Below are positions 50,901 through 59,230 of a DNA stretch of 64,000 nt, in pieces (position 1 is the stretch's first letter; the number at the start of each line of letters is the position of its first letter). The translations under genes were made by a program, and so were the position numbers. The notes beneath the pieces were generated by a model. The model had not been told where the DNA came from, did no database searches, and was given only the letters and a program-made list of their open reading frames with translations. This DNA is from Aquila chrysaetos chrysaetos (taxonomy: Eukaryota > Chordata > Aves > Accipitriformes > Accipitridae). The stretch lies in NCBI RefSeq assembly GCF_900496995.4, contig NC_044030.1, positions 16,800,851 to 16,864,850 of the forward strand. Direction: 5' to 3'.

Positions 50901-52526
50901 CAGGAGTAATCATAAAACTCAAAATGAACAGAAGACCACCTTTAACATTGTTCATGCATGCATTCAGTCAATATGGAAGATTACTACACTGACAGAAGCC
51001 AGGATCAAAATGCTGCCTTTTGTCTTTAATCTAGAAAAAAAATGGTTCCTTCAATAACTTAACTAGTTTTAGTTTGGTATAATGCTTGTTTTATTAGTGC
51101 CTTATGACTTAAGATTGAGTCTATTCAAAAGGGAATGCTCATCTGCCTGAATTTTTATGTCTGGCAGAGCGAAATACTTGATCTCAAACACTGGCATGAA
51201 GAGCAACAAGAGTGAAACTTAACAAAAAGTTATCACAACCAATAACTACAAAATCAAAAGCATTTCTCTGTGGGAGTCCAAATGATGATCACACTTAAGT
51301 GTATGCCTTTCTTCACCTGCTGTTTGGTGAAATCCCTCAAACAGGTTCAAGCACAAGACACATAAGTATCAGTGCAGTTAACAGTCTACACTTGTCCATG
51401 TGAGGGTCTTAAAAACTAGTTCATGTTAAGTGTTGTCACGATCAGCTGTAAGTCTTTGTGACAACTAACAGCTAATGAACACATCTGTATTCCTCCTCTC
51501 TTCTGTTTTGGGGATAATGAGAAGGGGAACAGGATGGCATTAAAAAGGAGATAAACAGCAAGCTGTATACAATTAACAGTTAAGAGAATAAACCTGCTGT
51601 CTCTGTAAAATAGACAGCTTATAACCGATTTCTACACACCAAACCAACTGGGAGGGTTACATCACCTCAGAAAACTAATTCATGTTTTGGTCAAAACGCA
51701 AACGCAGAGTATCAGCCTAACTTGGCCTGCTCATGTCTGACGCAGGCCGTCACGTTTTGCAGCCATTTTTTGAACACGCAGGACGGACGAGTCTTAAGCT
51801 AAACTTTTGTACCGGCTCACTTCTGCTGCAGCTTCGGGATTTGTGCCCCCTGCGAGAGTTACAAACCCGCCCCGCTTCCCCTCACTGAGAAATCCGACAC
51901 GCCGCAGCCGGGTCGCAAACCCCGACAACCAGAGGCCTCCGGCTCTCCTGTGAAAAAAACCCCATCCGTCTCTTCCGGGACGGCCGCGGGAGAGCCAGCG
52001 GAGACGGCCCGGGCCGCCCGCCGGGGCACGGCCGGGAGCGGCGGGCAGGGCTGTCGCCTGCGGCAGCGCCGCGACGCCTGAGGCGCGGGGGCTGCCCGTC
52101 CCGCGGCGGAGAGGCCCCAACCGGGCGAGGCGGCGGCCTCGGGGGGGAGGGGGGGGCACTCGGCCCGGCGCCGCCCGCCCTGGCGGCTCCTCTCCCGCCC
52201 GCCACCGCTGAGGGCCGCCGTCCTCCCGGGCCCGCTCCCAGCGGGCGGGGCGGGGCGGAGGCGGGAAGGGAGCAGGGAGCAGGGAAGGACACTGCGGGCG
52301 AGGGGCTGCGCCTCCGCCCACGCGCTCGGCAGCGCCAGGAGGGCAGCGGCGTGGCCCGCGCCCTCCCGCTCCGCACGCCCGCTGCGACAGCAGCGCCCCG
52401 GGGGGCGACAGGCGGGGAGGGGTTGAGGATGGCAGTGGGCGCCGCCTCCCGCCGCCGGCGCCTCCTCCGTCCCAAACCATGGCGGCGGGGAGCCACTCTT
52501 ACCTTAACGGCCGCGCCGGCGGCCAT
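20890..52526 (-). CDS. MTAP: MTAP, 5'-methylthioadenosine phosphorylase; complement(join(20890..20928,26416..26538,27096..27335,30720..30822,38378..38545,40906..40964,47817..47903,52503..52526))
   Basis: This encodes a 280-aa enzyme of the PNP/MTAP family (human 283 aa). It catalyses phosphorolysis of methylthioadenosine to adenine and methylthioribose-1-phosphate, feeding purine and methionine salvage from polyamine synthesis; it is cytosolic and trimeric by family knowledge. Eight coding exons with GT-AG sites join in phase to 843 nt including TAA. Residues that contact phosphate or substrate in human MTAP are all present: Thr15 in IGIIGGTGL, Arg57-His58 in LLARHGR, Thr90 in VTTACGS, His134 in [11 protein letters not shown], Ser175 in [10 protein letters not shown], Met193-Thr194 in VINMTTVPE, and Asp217/Asp219 in ATDYDCW (human numbering is 3 higher). 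Exon sizes and junctions match the human coding layout. An in-frame upstream ATG (52598) could add 24 residues, but the start at 52526 has a strong Kozak context and matches the human N-terminus. The gene is convergent with CDKN2B. Confidence 0.97.
23412..23426 (+). repeat. (GGGT)n array, canonical G-quadruplex motif
   Basis: Four GGG runs separated by single T residues on the + strand, which is antisense to MTAP transcription. Confidence 0.85.
25409..25469. repeat. Short palindromic tandem cluster (AACCTAAG core)
   Basis: The core AACCTAAG occurs at 25409, 25428, 25447 and 25460 (spacings 19, 19 and 13). It includes a perfect 14-nt palindrome TAGGTTATAACCTA at 25439-25452, and the cluster is followed by a GA run. 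Confidence 0.85.
26416..26538 (-). CDS. MTAP: MTAP exon 7
   Basis: Forty-one codons in phase 0, [17 protein letters not shown] to TDTLHTLK. The acceptor is ATTTCTAG|GTGTCAG and the donor CTGAAA|GTAAGT. It encodes the C-terminal helical part, including IPQIGSMEW. Confidence 0.96.
26539..27095 (-). other. MTAP: MTAP intron 6
   Basis: The smallest intron of the gene (557 bp), with donor GCA|GTGAGT and acceptor TTTCTAG. No repeat or internal exon is visible. Confidence 0.9.
27096..27335 (-). CDS. MTAP: MTAP exon 6
   Basis: Eighty codons in phase 0, [10 protein letters not shown] to WKEHEEA. It holds the substrate-site residues in [17 protein letters not shown] and ATDYDCW. The acceptor is TTTTGCAG|GTTCTT and the donor GAAGCA|GTGAGT. 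It is the best conserved exon by comparison with the human protein. Confidence 0.97.
27336..30719 (-). other. MTAP: MTAP intron 5
   Basis: A 3,384-bp AT-rich intron (donor GAGAG|GTTAGT, acceptor TTTTGCAG). The section 28100-28560 is somewhat more GC-rich, but I recognise no repeat or exon in it. Confidence 0.85.
30720..30822 (-). CDS. MTAP: MTAP exon 5
   Basis: This 103-nt exon completes the split Arg codon (AG|G) and encodes 34 more residues, ending [10 protein letters not shown]. The acceptor is TTCTCTAG|GACAAC and the donor GAGAG|GTTAGT. His134 in GVCHIPM matches the human catalytic-site His137. The first third is the most diverged part of the protein compared with human, while YDG and GVCH anchors are kept. 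The longer minus-strand open frame across 30650-31045 is a different frame and not the product. Confidence 0.93.
35394..35602 (-). mobile_element. CR1 LINE fragment, 3' terminal part (split by LTR)
   Basis: It starts TCACAGAATCACTGAATGG, a CR1 3' end read on the minus strand, and continues with typical CR1 tail sequence to GTGTTTCCTGAT at 35602. There the LTR interrupts it, and the same CR1 resumes at 36181. Confidence 0.92.
35603..36180 (-). mobile_element. Solo LTR of an avian endogenous retrovirus, 578 bp, inserted in CR1
   Basis: On the minus strand it reads TGTCCTAGTTTCAGCTGGCA... to ...CCACGACA, with TG/CA termini. It is flanked by a perfect 5-bp target duplication CTGAT (35598-35602 and 36181-36185). 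Five-base duplications suit class III/ERVL-like and some other avian ERVs. Minus-strand orientation is inferred from a TATA-like CTAGTATAGG near 35918 and the TGTCCT start. It contains no internal retroviral genes, so it is a recombined solo LTR. An A/T-rich ATAATAATAA stretch lies at about 35750-35800. Confidence 0.9.
36181..36615 (-). mobile_element. CR1 LINE fragment, remaining part upstream of the LTR insertion
   Basis: It continues the CR1 from the LTR insertion point. Minus-strand remnants of the reverse-transcriptase C-terminal frame are clear: [45 protein letters not shown] and [14 protein letters not shown]. The CR1 is 5'-truncated near 36615. It carries no functional polymerase. Confidence 0.92.
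38378..38545 (-). CDS. MTAP: MTAP exon 4
   Basis: A 168-nt exon entered and left after two bases of an Arg codon. It encodes [20 protein letters not shown] through [11 protein letters not shown], including the phosphate-binding RH pair (Arg split with exon 3) and [11 protein letters not shown]. The acceptor is CTTTGCAG|ACATGG and the donor GACAG|GTGAGT. Confidence 0.97.
38546..40905 (-). other. MTAP: MTAP intron 3
   Basis: A 2,360-bp intron (donor GCAAG|GTAAAT, acceptor CTTTGCAG). It contains a GC-richer block at about 39870-40270 that looks like an interspersed repeat, but I cannot classify it. Confidence 0.85.
39870..40270. repeat. Candidate interspersed element, unclassified
   Basis: This block is clearly richer in C, G and CTGG/CCTG motifs than the surrounding intron, with sharp changes in composition at both sides. 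Overlapping open frames of about 80-125 codons occur in it on both strands. No LTR termini, target duplication or CR1 signature could be fixed, so the class is unknown. Confidence 0.35.
40906..40964 (-). CDS. MTAP: MTAP exon 3
   Basis: This 59-nt exon encodes [19 protein letters not shown] plus the first two bases of Arg57. The acceptor is TTTTGCAG|CCCTCA and the donor GGCAAG|GTAAAT. It is too short to appear as an independent open frame; it was found by matching the expected protein segment on the minus strand. Confidence 0.95.
40965..47816 (-). other. MTAP: MTAP intron 2
   Basis: A 6,852-bp intron (donor GGCAAG|GTCTGT, acceptor TTTTGCAG) of mostly unique AT-rich sequence. I recognise no CR1 or LTR and no internal exon in it. 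Confidence 0.85.
47817..47903 (-). CDS. MTAP: MTAP exon 2
   Basis: Twenty-nine codons in phase 0, [18 protein letters not shown] to YVDTPYGK. It holds the phosphate-binding glycine-rich loop GGTG with Thr15. The acceptor is CTGTGTAAG|ATCGGA, which has a fairly weak pyrimidine tract, and the donor is GGCAAG|GTCTGT. Confidence 0.96.
47904..52502 (-). other. MTAP: MTAP intron 1
   Basis: A 4,599-bp intron (donor TTAAG|GTAAGA, acceptor TGTGTAAG). It contains a full-length solo LTR at 48198-49073 in antisense orientation to MTAP. Its first ~700 bp (51800-52502) are part of the promoter CpG island. The rest is AT-rich with no recognised exon. Confidence 0.88.
48198..49073 (+). mobile_element. Solo LTR of an avian endogenous retrovirus, copy C, 876 bp
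   Basis: It begins TGTTTTGGGTGGCGAGG and ends AACCACAACA, flanked by a perfect 5-bp target duplication ATTCC (48193-48197 and 49074-49078). It is the same family as the element at 15802-16699 but in opposite orientation. Internally it carries degenerate direct repeats around GGAGCAG/GAGCAGG motifs and CCTGCAGCC blocks. Compared with copy A it lacks the segment holding the TTTAAG box after GGGAGAATAGA, and it has an extra repeat unit near 48465-48510. No retroviral genes adjoin it. Open frames across 48156-48810 are LTR-derived. Confidence 0.92.
52503..52526 (-). CDS. MTAP: MTAP exon 1 coding part (MAAGAAVK)
   Basis: Eight codons from ATG at 52526-52524 to AAG|GTAAGA. Context AACATGG has A at -3 and G at +4. 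The human counterpart MASGTTTTAVK is three residues longer, and both end AVK at the same junction. An upstream in-frame ATG at 52598 without an intervening stop leaves a 24-residue extension possible but unlikely. Confidence 0.92.
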
Positions 52527-52804
52527 GTTGGCGGGAAGGGCGGGAAACGTGGGGCGGTGCCGCTGGCACCCGGCCAGCCCGCCAGCGCCGCGCGCCACGT
52601 GTGGCCCGGCCCGGCCCGGCCCCGCCCCCGCGGGGCCGACCCCGCTCCCCGGCGCGGAAGGCGGGAGGCGGGAGGCCGGTGGGCGGGCTGGCCGGCCGGC
52701 TGGCTGGCTGCTGCCGCCGCCGCCGCCATGCGCTCTTCGCTAGGTGGCAGCGCCCGCCCGCGCTGAGGGCAGGCCGCGCCGGCCCGCGGCGCCGGCGGCC
52801 CCTG

Positions 52805-52833
52805 CCCTCCCCTCCCCTCCCCTCCCCTCCCCT
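52805..52833 (-). repeat. (CCCCT)n tract, G-quadruplex motif on the MTAP sense strand
   Basis: Six C runs (the first of three, then five of four) separated by single T residues; the minus strand reads GGGG AGGGG repeated. It lies about 280 bp upstream of the MTAP ATG, in the promoter region. Confidence 0.9.
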
Positions 52834-54074
52834 GGCAGCTCCGGCCCCAGGAAGCGCCGGGGAGGCCCGGCAGCTCCGCGGCGCGGCAGGTCTGTGCCTG
52901 CGGCCCAAGCGGGAGAGGCCGGGGCGCCCGAGGACTCCGCTCCCCGGGCCTGAGGGACCGGTCTCCGGCTGCGAGCCCGACGCTAGCGGTTTCGCCTAAT
53001 GCTAGTCACACAGCTGGAATTCTTCAGGAAGCGAGTAGGAGCACACGATGCAGAACAGCTTCTTGGAGTAAAATCTGGTTTATCGTGGTTTTGTGTCACA
53101 GCATACGACATAACTGCTTTTTTTCCCCCCTCTTTTTTTTTTTCCCCAGGATATCTCCTCTGTGGAAGTGGATATTGCCATCCCATTATTTCTGAGTATT
53201 TCTGTTAGCATGCTGTTCCTGTACTTCACCAGTGGCCTTATCGAAGCATCTCCAGCGTGCTTTTGAAACATCGCTATCATCTGGTCCGTAAGTCGTGACG
53301 TGTCGCTACGTCCTTGAAATGTATCCTCAGTGAAGGTTTTAATGCTTTTTTAAAAGCTTTCATCTCGGAAGTACTTTTATTAAGTCAACGAGAATGCTGC
53401 TGTGTTTAAATATCTCTTGAACTCGCAGCCAGGGCACCCATCCTGCTTTCTTTTTAATACTTCTGATCTGCACATTTACACGCAACCGTCCAGGAGTCTT
53501 CACTGACTGCGCGTAAAGGGAGCGAGGCTGCAGCGGGTGGTATGTAATTGCTTTTCTGAGTTATGCTGCAGTTTCAGAAAACAGTATTCCACAAATGTCG
53601 TGGATAGATAGAAATGATTTATCTACTTAAATGTGTAAGCACATGCTGAAAAGGCTAAGCATTGGCTCGGTCTCTGAAAACTGACTTACAGATGGTCCAC
53701 ATTTCAGCTGGACTGCCTACCATATTCCTGGAGACACTGTGGTTTATTTGACTTCCCCTGAAAATTCCTCAATTTGTGAACAGAGGGTGGAACTGAGCAG
53801 CACCGCAAAATCCAGGGAGCGCCCTAGAAAACAGTGACATGAAGCAAAAAGTGCTGTTTACTCCTGGATTGCCAGAAATGGCAAAATGAGACCAAAATTC
53901 CAGCTCTAACCTATGTGAAAATTCCTAGTTATAAATTAGGTATTTGTAACTAAGTGGAAGAGGTTTGTTTTCAATTAAAAACCAATTCATTTAGAGGTTT
54001 AATATGGTTTAAATTAAGGTTGATCTTTTCAAGGCCCAAAAATGATTCTGAGAACAAACTGGAGCATGTTTTGG

Positions 54075-54092
54075 AAAAAAAAAAAAAAAAAA
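54075..54092. repeat. poly-A run
   Basis: Eighteen consecutive A residues without a recognisable retroposed body. Confidence 0.85.
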
Positions 54093-57000
54093 GGAATTTT
54101 ATTTTCTTTCTGAAGTATATGTATATAGAAAGTATGTATATTTAGCTCTCCAAGCTAAATATAGCTTCAAGTGATATGAAAAGATAAACACTGTAGCATT
54201 ATATATTAATAATTACAGTTGTCCTGTTTGTGGTATTTTTCTTGTTGCCACAAGTCCATACATTTAAGCCGAACATTCATTTTACTGTAACACGATCTTA
54301 CATTTTGAGAAACTTCAATAGTTTTGATATATTTATGTATTCTACTAGTATAGATAGATATAAATATCAAATATAGAGCTTTCAGAAATAGCCAGTATCT
54401 TGTTAATTGGAAGGATTTACTTTTGAAAGTATTTGTCATAGATTTTCTTTAAAGCAACTTTATCTATTGGAGAGACCTCAGCCATCCAGACATGCCATTC
54501 TCAAGTGCCACTCAGTGCTACCTGTATATTAAAAAATGTCACACATCTGCTAGTAAATGCAGACTCAGATTCATCACTGAATATGTGTCCTACATTTTAT
54601 CATGGCTGAGAAACCTTCTGAGATCTGTGAGGCAGTTCATTGTATACCAGAAAAAAGATATTCCTGATAACTTAAGGCAGTAGCAGCTAGTGCTGAACTT
54701 TTATTCCAGCTGGAATTTGCTCTCTGTGCAGCTTTGAACACTTATCCTCTTGTCTTCAGTGTATGTTAGACATTTTCCTACATAGCTGGGATTTTTGTCA
54801 CGGGGGCTGAAGACTTCTTACTGCAGTTCAAAATGTGAGACTATACTGATGAGAAGTGACTTCAGAAAATCATAGGTTAATAAAGGGAGAAGTACACACA
54901 CTTCTTCAGTCTGGTGCAGTATAGCCATAATACCATATTAAAGACTGAAATTTACCCTATTTTTCTCATTCTAGGTTGGCCTTTCTGTTGAAGGTACATG
55001 TTGTACTTTCAGTGCACAGAATCTTTTAGTGAATAATTTTTGGCAATTACTTCTGTTTAATTCTACTACAGTTTTCCTCCACTGAACTGCTTATAAAAAG
55101 CTGTGTCAGTTTTGTTGCAGTATTCATCTTTTACTAGAACTATGTGCAATCTTTTTGCTTTTCTGGTTCTGTTTTTTGCTTCTTTTTGAATATGAGAACT
55201 CACTTTGTTTAAATAGTGTGAAAATATTCACTATTTGAACTCCTGGGGACTGTAAGTTAAAAGAGTCCTTTCTTGCTCCCATTTAAAACTTGTGGTAGCT
55301 GTTCCTGCACAGACTGTTCCTGTGGGAGTTTGATACTGTAGCTGTCCAGAGAGGTACCACCTTTCCAACTTCATGCTTATGGACTCTCTAACTATAGTAT
55401 TTCACAGGAGTATTAGTCTATATAAAGGTCTATATATATGCAGGGTAAATCTGAACACAGAACAGCAAGCAGAAAAGCCTGCTTATGGTGAATTGTTAAT
55501 GACGTAAGTACTTCAAGAAATGTTGAGCTGGAAGCTCAAAAGAATCTTCATTAGATGGGGTTTCCGAAGATGTCTAGTCTGAGCCACTGTTTTTGCACAT
55601 TCTAGACAGTGGGTGGACAGCTTGTACTCAGAAAAAGGAGCTGAAAAACTGGATTCTTGCAGACAAACTAAGTACCTTTTCAAGTTTAATACCATGCTAA
55701 TTTCAATTTAGCTGTTAACTAGTAAGGAAAACCTGTATCAGTATGAAATTTTGCACTCCTTCAAGTGAGCTCACTGTATATCAACAGCTAGTGAAATCCC
55801 ATTACTTACACCAGCTTATAACTTAGGTCAAGCTGTACATGCATTTAAGCCTTCAGAATGATTTAACTGTTAAATAACAGGTAAGAAATAGTGCTTTGTG
55901 AAATATTTTTAAATGCTTTCATTTCTGTAGATAATATGCTTTTGGTAACCCAGTTTTGAATAGCTTAAAATGAAAGTCCTGCTATAGGACTGAGAGATGG
56001 AGTCCACTTCAGTGACCGTTCATTAGTAAACTATAATCTAGAAATTCTTCATGCAGCATTTATCATTGTGAGTAGTCAGCTTTCTACAGCAGCCATTTGA
56101 AATTGGAAGCAGATAATCAAACACGACCCCACCAAAAGCACCACCATAATTTTCAGGAAAACATCATGAACATGGATGTTTAGGATGAACACATACCATT
56201 AAAAAGACACCAGTTACAGCATTACTAGAGAGGTTGCAATTTCAGTTCACAATTCCATTTATGGCATTGCAGAAAACCTTGAAATAAAATGATAGCTTTG
56301 TATTTTCCCAGAGGGTGCGCTTGGTACTTTGTATTCTAAATGATGAAATGTAAATCCATTTATCTGAATAAAAATGAGTTATTTAGTGGGGTTTCATTTC
56401 ACTTTTTCAAAAATCAATGCACAGTGACTTGGAGTCTCTCTGCTTTAATGTCTCAGTATTTCAGGTGGCTGTGTCTCATGGACAGTGTTTCCTTGGGTTA
56501 AGTTAAAATAATGCGTTGAGAACTAAGTGTCATTTACAACTTACACCACTCAGAAAATACAAAAGTATCTTTAGATGAAAATAAGCAATTCATACACCAG
56601 ATTAAGGCCCTTCAAATATAAAGTGTCATTTTTTATGCCTCAAGAGAATTGTGGTGAAAGTCCACATGTTGTCAATACCTGAAAACCCTGTCCTTAGAAG
56701 TACTGATGGGAACATCTGACAACTTAAGGTCCTTGCAACTACCTAGCAGTTTTGGCTATATGCCTGACGGAGTTGTGAAATCTTGGCCAAATGAACAGAA
56801 ACATTCTTGTTTGTGTAAGAAGCACTTTAATGACACAAGTAGTATATTATTTAGTTAAATATAGAAAATAGTCTATGTGTAAGAAGATAATTCTTCACAG
56901 TGCAAACAAGGTTGGAAGAAGAGGGTGTAGTGTTGTGGGCAGATAATTAGGACATAGTGACCCTTGAGTTTTAATCCCTTTTCTGACATCAAATACTTTT

Positions 57001-58949
57001 GTGCATTTATGTAATTTAAACTCTGTTCCTCTTGTAAAGTCATAATCTTGATGATAATCAACCTTAACTATGTTGAAGAGGAGTTCAGATTAGCTGGAGT
57101 GTATTTGTGAAAATGCTTTGAAGATGAAAAGCACTGTGTCAAGGTAAAAGGTCCTATTTTTTTTTTACAAAAGTTGCTGTAAAGAAATAACTACTGCATA
57201 TACATAGCTGAGCTTTGAATTGCTTTTGCTAATGGTACTTTAAAGAAACAACATTAGCACTGAAGAGAGGGGAAAATAAATTCTCAGTGAAGTTTACCTT
57301 CTGCATTCATTCATGCAGATCTCAGTGTCGAGAGTTCCCATTATTGTACTTCTTGTAGACTTTGTTGTTTCTGTCCTACAAATTAACAAAATTTATTTCA
57401 ATAGTGATGGAGTATTGCACACACGTTAAAAGAAGAGCATCCTCTGTGTCCTTATGTATCAGCCAAGACACGACTCAAAGAGGAAGCCCATTTTTACCAT
57501 ATGCTCTTGCTATGAAACTGGCTTTCTCTTGCACAATCCATGTAAACTTTACATTTTCTCCTGTATACTGGAAACAATTTGTTGGACCCTGTCCCCAAAG
57601 TAACAATTAAAGATTTCAACTGACTTCAAAGAAAAATTAATTACTGTGGTGCTAGGGCAAATTATTTTTAAGCATGAATAAAGGCTAGTGTATGGAAGCA
57701 TCCAAGCATCACGTTCAGGAATATGTGAAAATGTCAAGTTTCCAGCTGTTTATTATGATCCACTACCTAGAGTTTAGTGTTTCTACAGCTCTCTTGTGGA
57801 TCAGAAAGGTCTGTGAACTCTCAAAAGCATGCCAACAAAAGGCTAACTGAGGAAGTTCAAGCAACCTTTATCAATAGCTGAAGTGAAGATGGCTGTCTTC
57901 ACATTGACTCTGCTATGGGACTGTAATACTTTACATTTGTCCATCCATTTGCAAAATGAACAGTTGGCTTTTTCCTTAGTTGCAACAAGTGGAAGTATCT
58001 TCAAGGGACCATTTTAGCAACACAGAAGCACCAGAAAATCCCTAGCATGGTTTTTCTCAAGGAGAAACCATCAAGAAGCTGACTTCACCAGCTTCAAAGC
58101 TGTGGTGTGCTCCTTGAGCACTAAATAACCTTAATGAGGTGAAGATTGCACAGTCCACAGAGCAAGCAACTGCCCATTGCAGGTGAAAGGAGGAGAATTT
58201 TTCAGCTTACAGGTAATTTACTGATGTAGTATTTTGGAAAGCTTCCATGCAAAGAAACACAACGCTGTATGAGATCATGTATATAAAATCTACTACAAGA
58301 TAAGATAATCGGGTCCAGAACCTTGACATTTGATGTTACTGACACAAGTTACTTCAGAAAATAAAATCCATGCTGCAATTAGGCAGGAATTTCTTCCCGA
58401 TTGTAGTGTACGGCCCCAAAGTCCCATTATCTTCAATGATGCCACAGAGAAAAGGGAACCCCAGATCATGTAGGAAATGACTACAGAAAATGAGTATTAT
58501 TTTGATGATTAGCTGCACTGGTGTGCAGGAATTAGAGGTGTGTCCTTCTCCCTAATACTGCCCCCATACCAGTTAATTAGTTTTTGTGCATGAAGTACAT
58601 GAGTGCATCCTTACCACCTGTGGATAGAAATGCTTATAAAATTAATCTAGGTAGCTATAGTATGAGCTGCCTCCTCATGTGGCTCTGCTGGAACTTGCTG
58701 ATCTACCACATGCTTCTACTTCCAGCAACTTTTTTAACATGTGTATCAGCTTAGCTCTACATCCATCGCACAGATACTAAAAGGGGAAGAACGAAAAAGA
58801 CTGGCATAAGTTTTCCATTGGTTTATGTTGAGGTGTAGTTATTTGAACCCCAGACATATTTTGTTTACCCATAACTCCACTTCGACTGCGTCTTGACTTC
58901 AGGTGCCTTACTTGGCTCTGCTGAGGCACCGCTTCTGCATGACTTTGAT

Positions 58950-59230
58950 GACTAAAAGTTAGGTCCGGGAGATCGCACCCCAGGGGACTGGCCCCGGGAG
59001 GCGTGCTGACTCAGAGGCGTCTGACGCAGACTGCCTCGGGCTGCAGGCGTGCAGGTACGCACTGCTGGCCTCATGCATCCTTCAGTTAATACATGCCCAT
59101 CCCACACAGCCTCGCTGTGGATGGTGAGTTGTGGGAGTGGGGCCAGATCCTCACCTCGTTTGTGCCTCTGCCTGCTCCCATTAAGTGGGCTCACAGTCCG
59201 GTTTTTCTATGGTTAGACCCCTGGTCCGGC
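58950..59230. promoter_or_regulatory. Small CpG-rich islet of unknown role
   Basis: About 280 bp with frequent CpG dinucleotides (TCCGGG, GGCGTC, ACGCAG, CGGGCTGC, TACGCAC, CTCGCTG) inside AT-rich, CpG-poor DNA. It contains donor-like TGCAG|GTACGC and GGATG|GTGAGT on +. It could be a remote promoter or enhancer, a first exon of a non-coding RNA, or a fragment of a GC-rich repeat. The minus-strand open frame of about 80 codons shows no recognisable protein. Confidence 0.35.

Larger units (their letters stand above)
51800..52998 (-). promoter_or_regulatory. MTAP: MTAP promoter CpG island
   Basis: A sharp rise in GC and CpG spans MTAP exon 1 on both sides. The start of transcription should lie upstream of 52526 on the minus strand; no TATA box is evident, as is usual for CpG-island housekeeping promoters. 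GC-box-type GGGCGGGG and CCCCGCCC motifs are frequent (for example 52620 and 52246). A (CCCCT)n tract at 52805-52833 gives a G-rich minus strand. Long open frames here on both strands are GC artefacts. Confidence 0.8.

Noticed and set aside
51794..52598. Long minus-strand open frames through the MTAP promoter island
   Set aside because: They read through the exon 1 donor into intron 1. Only the eight codons up to 52503 belong to MTAP.
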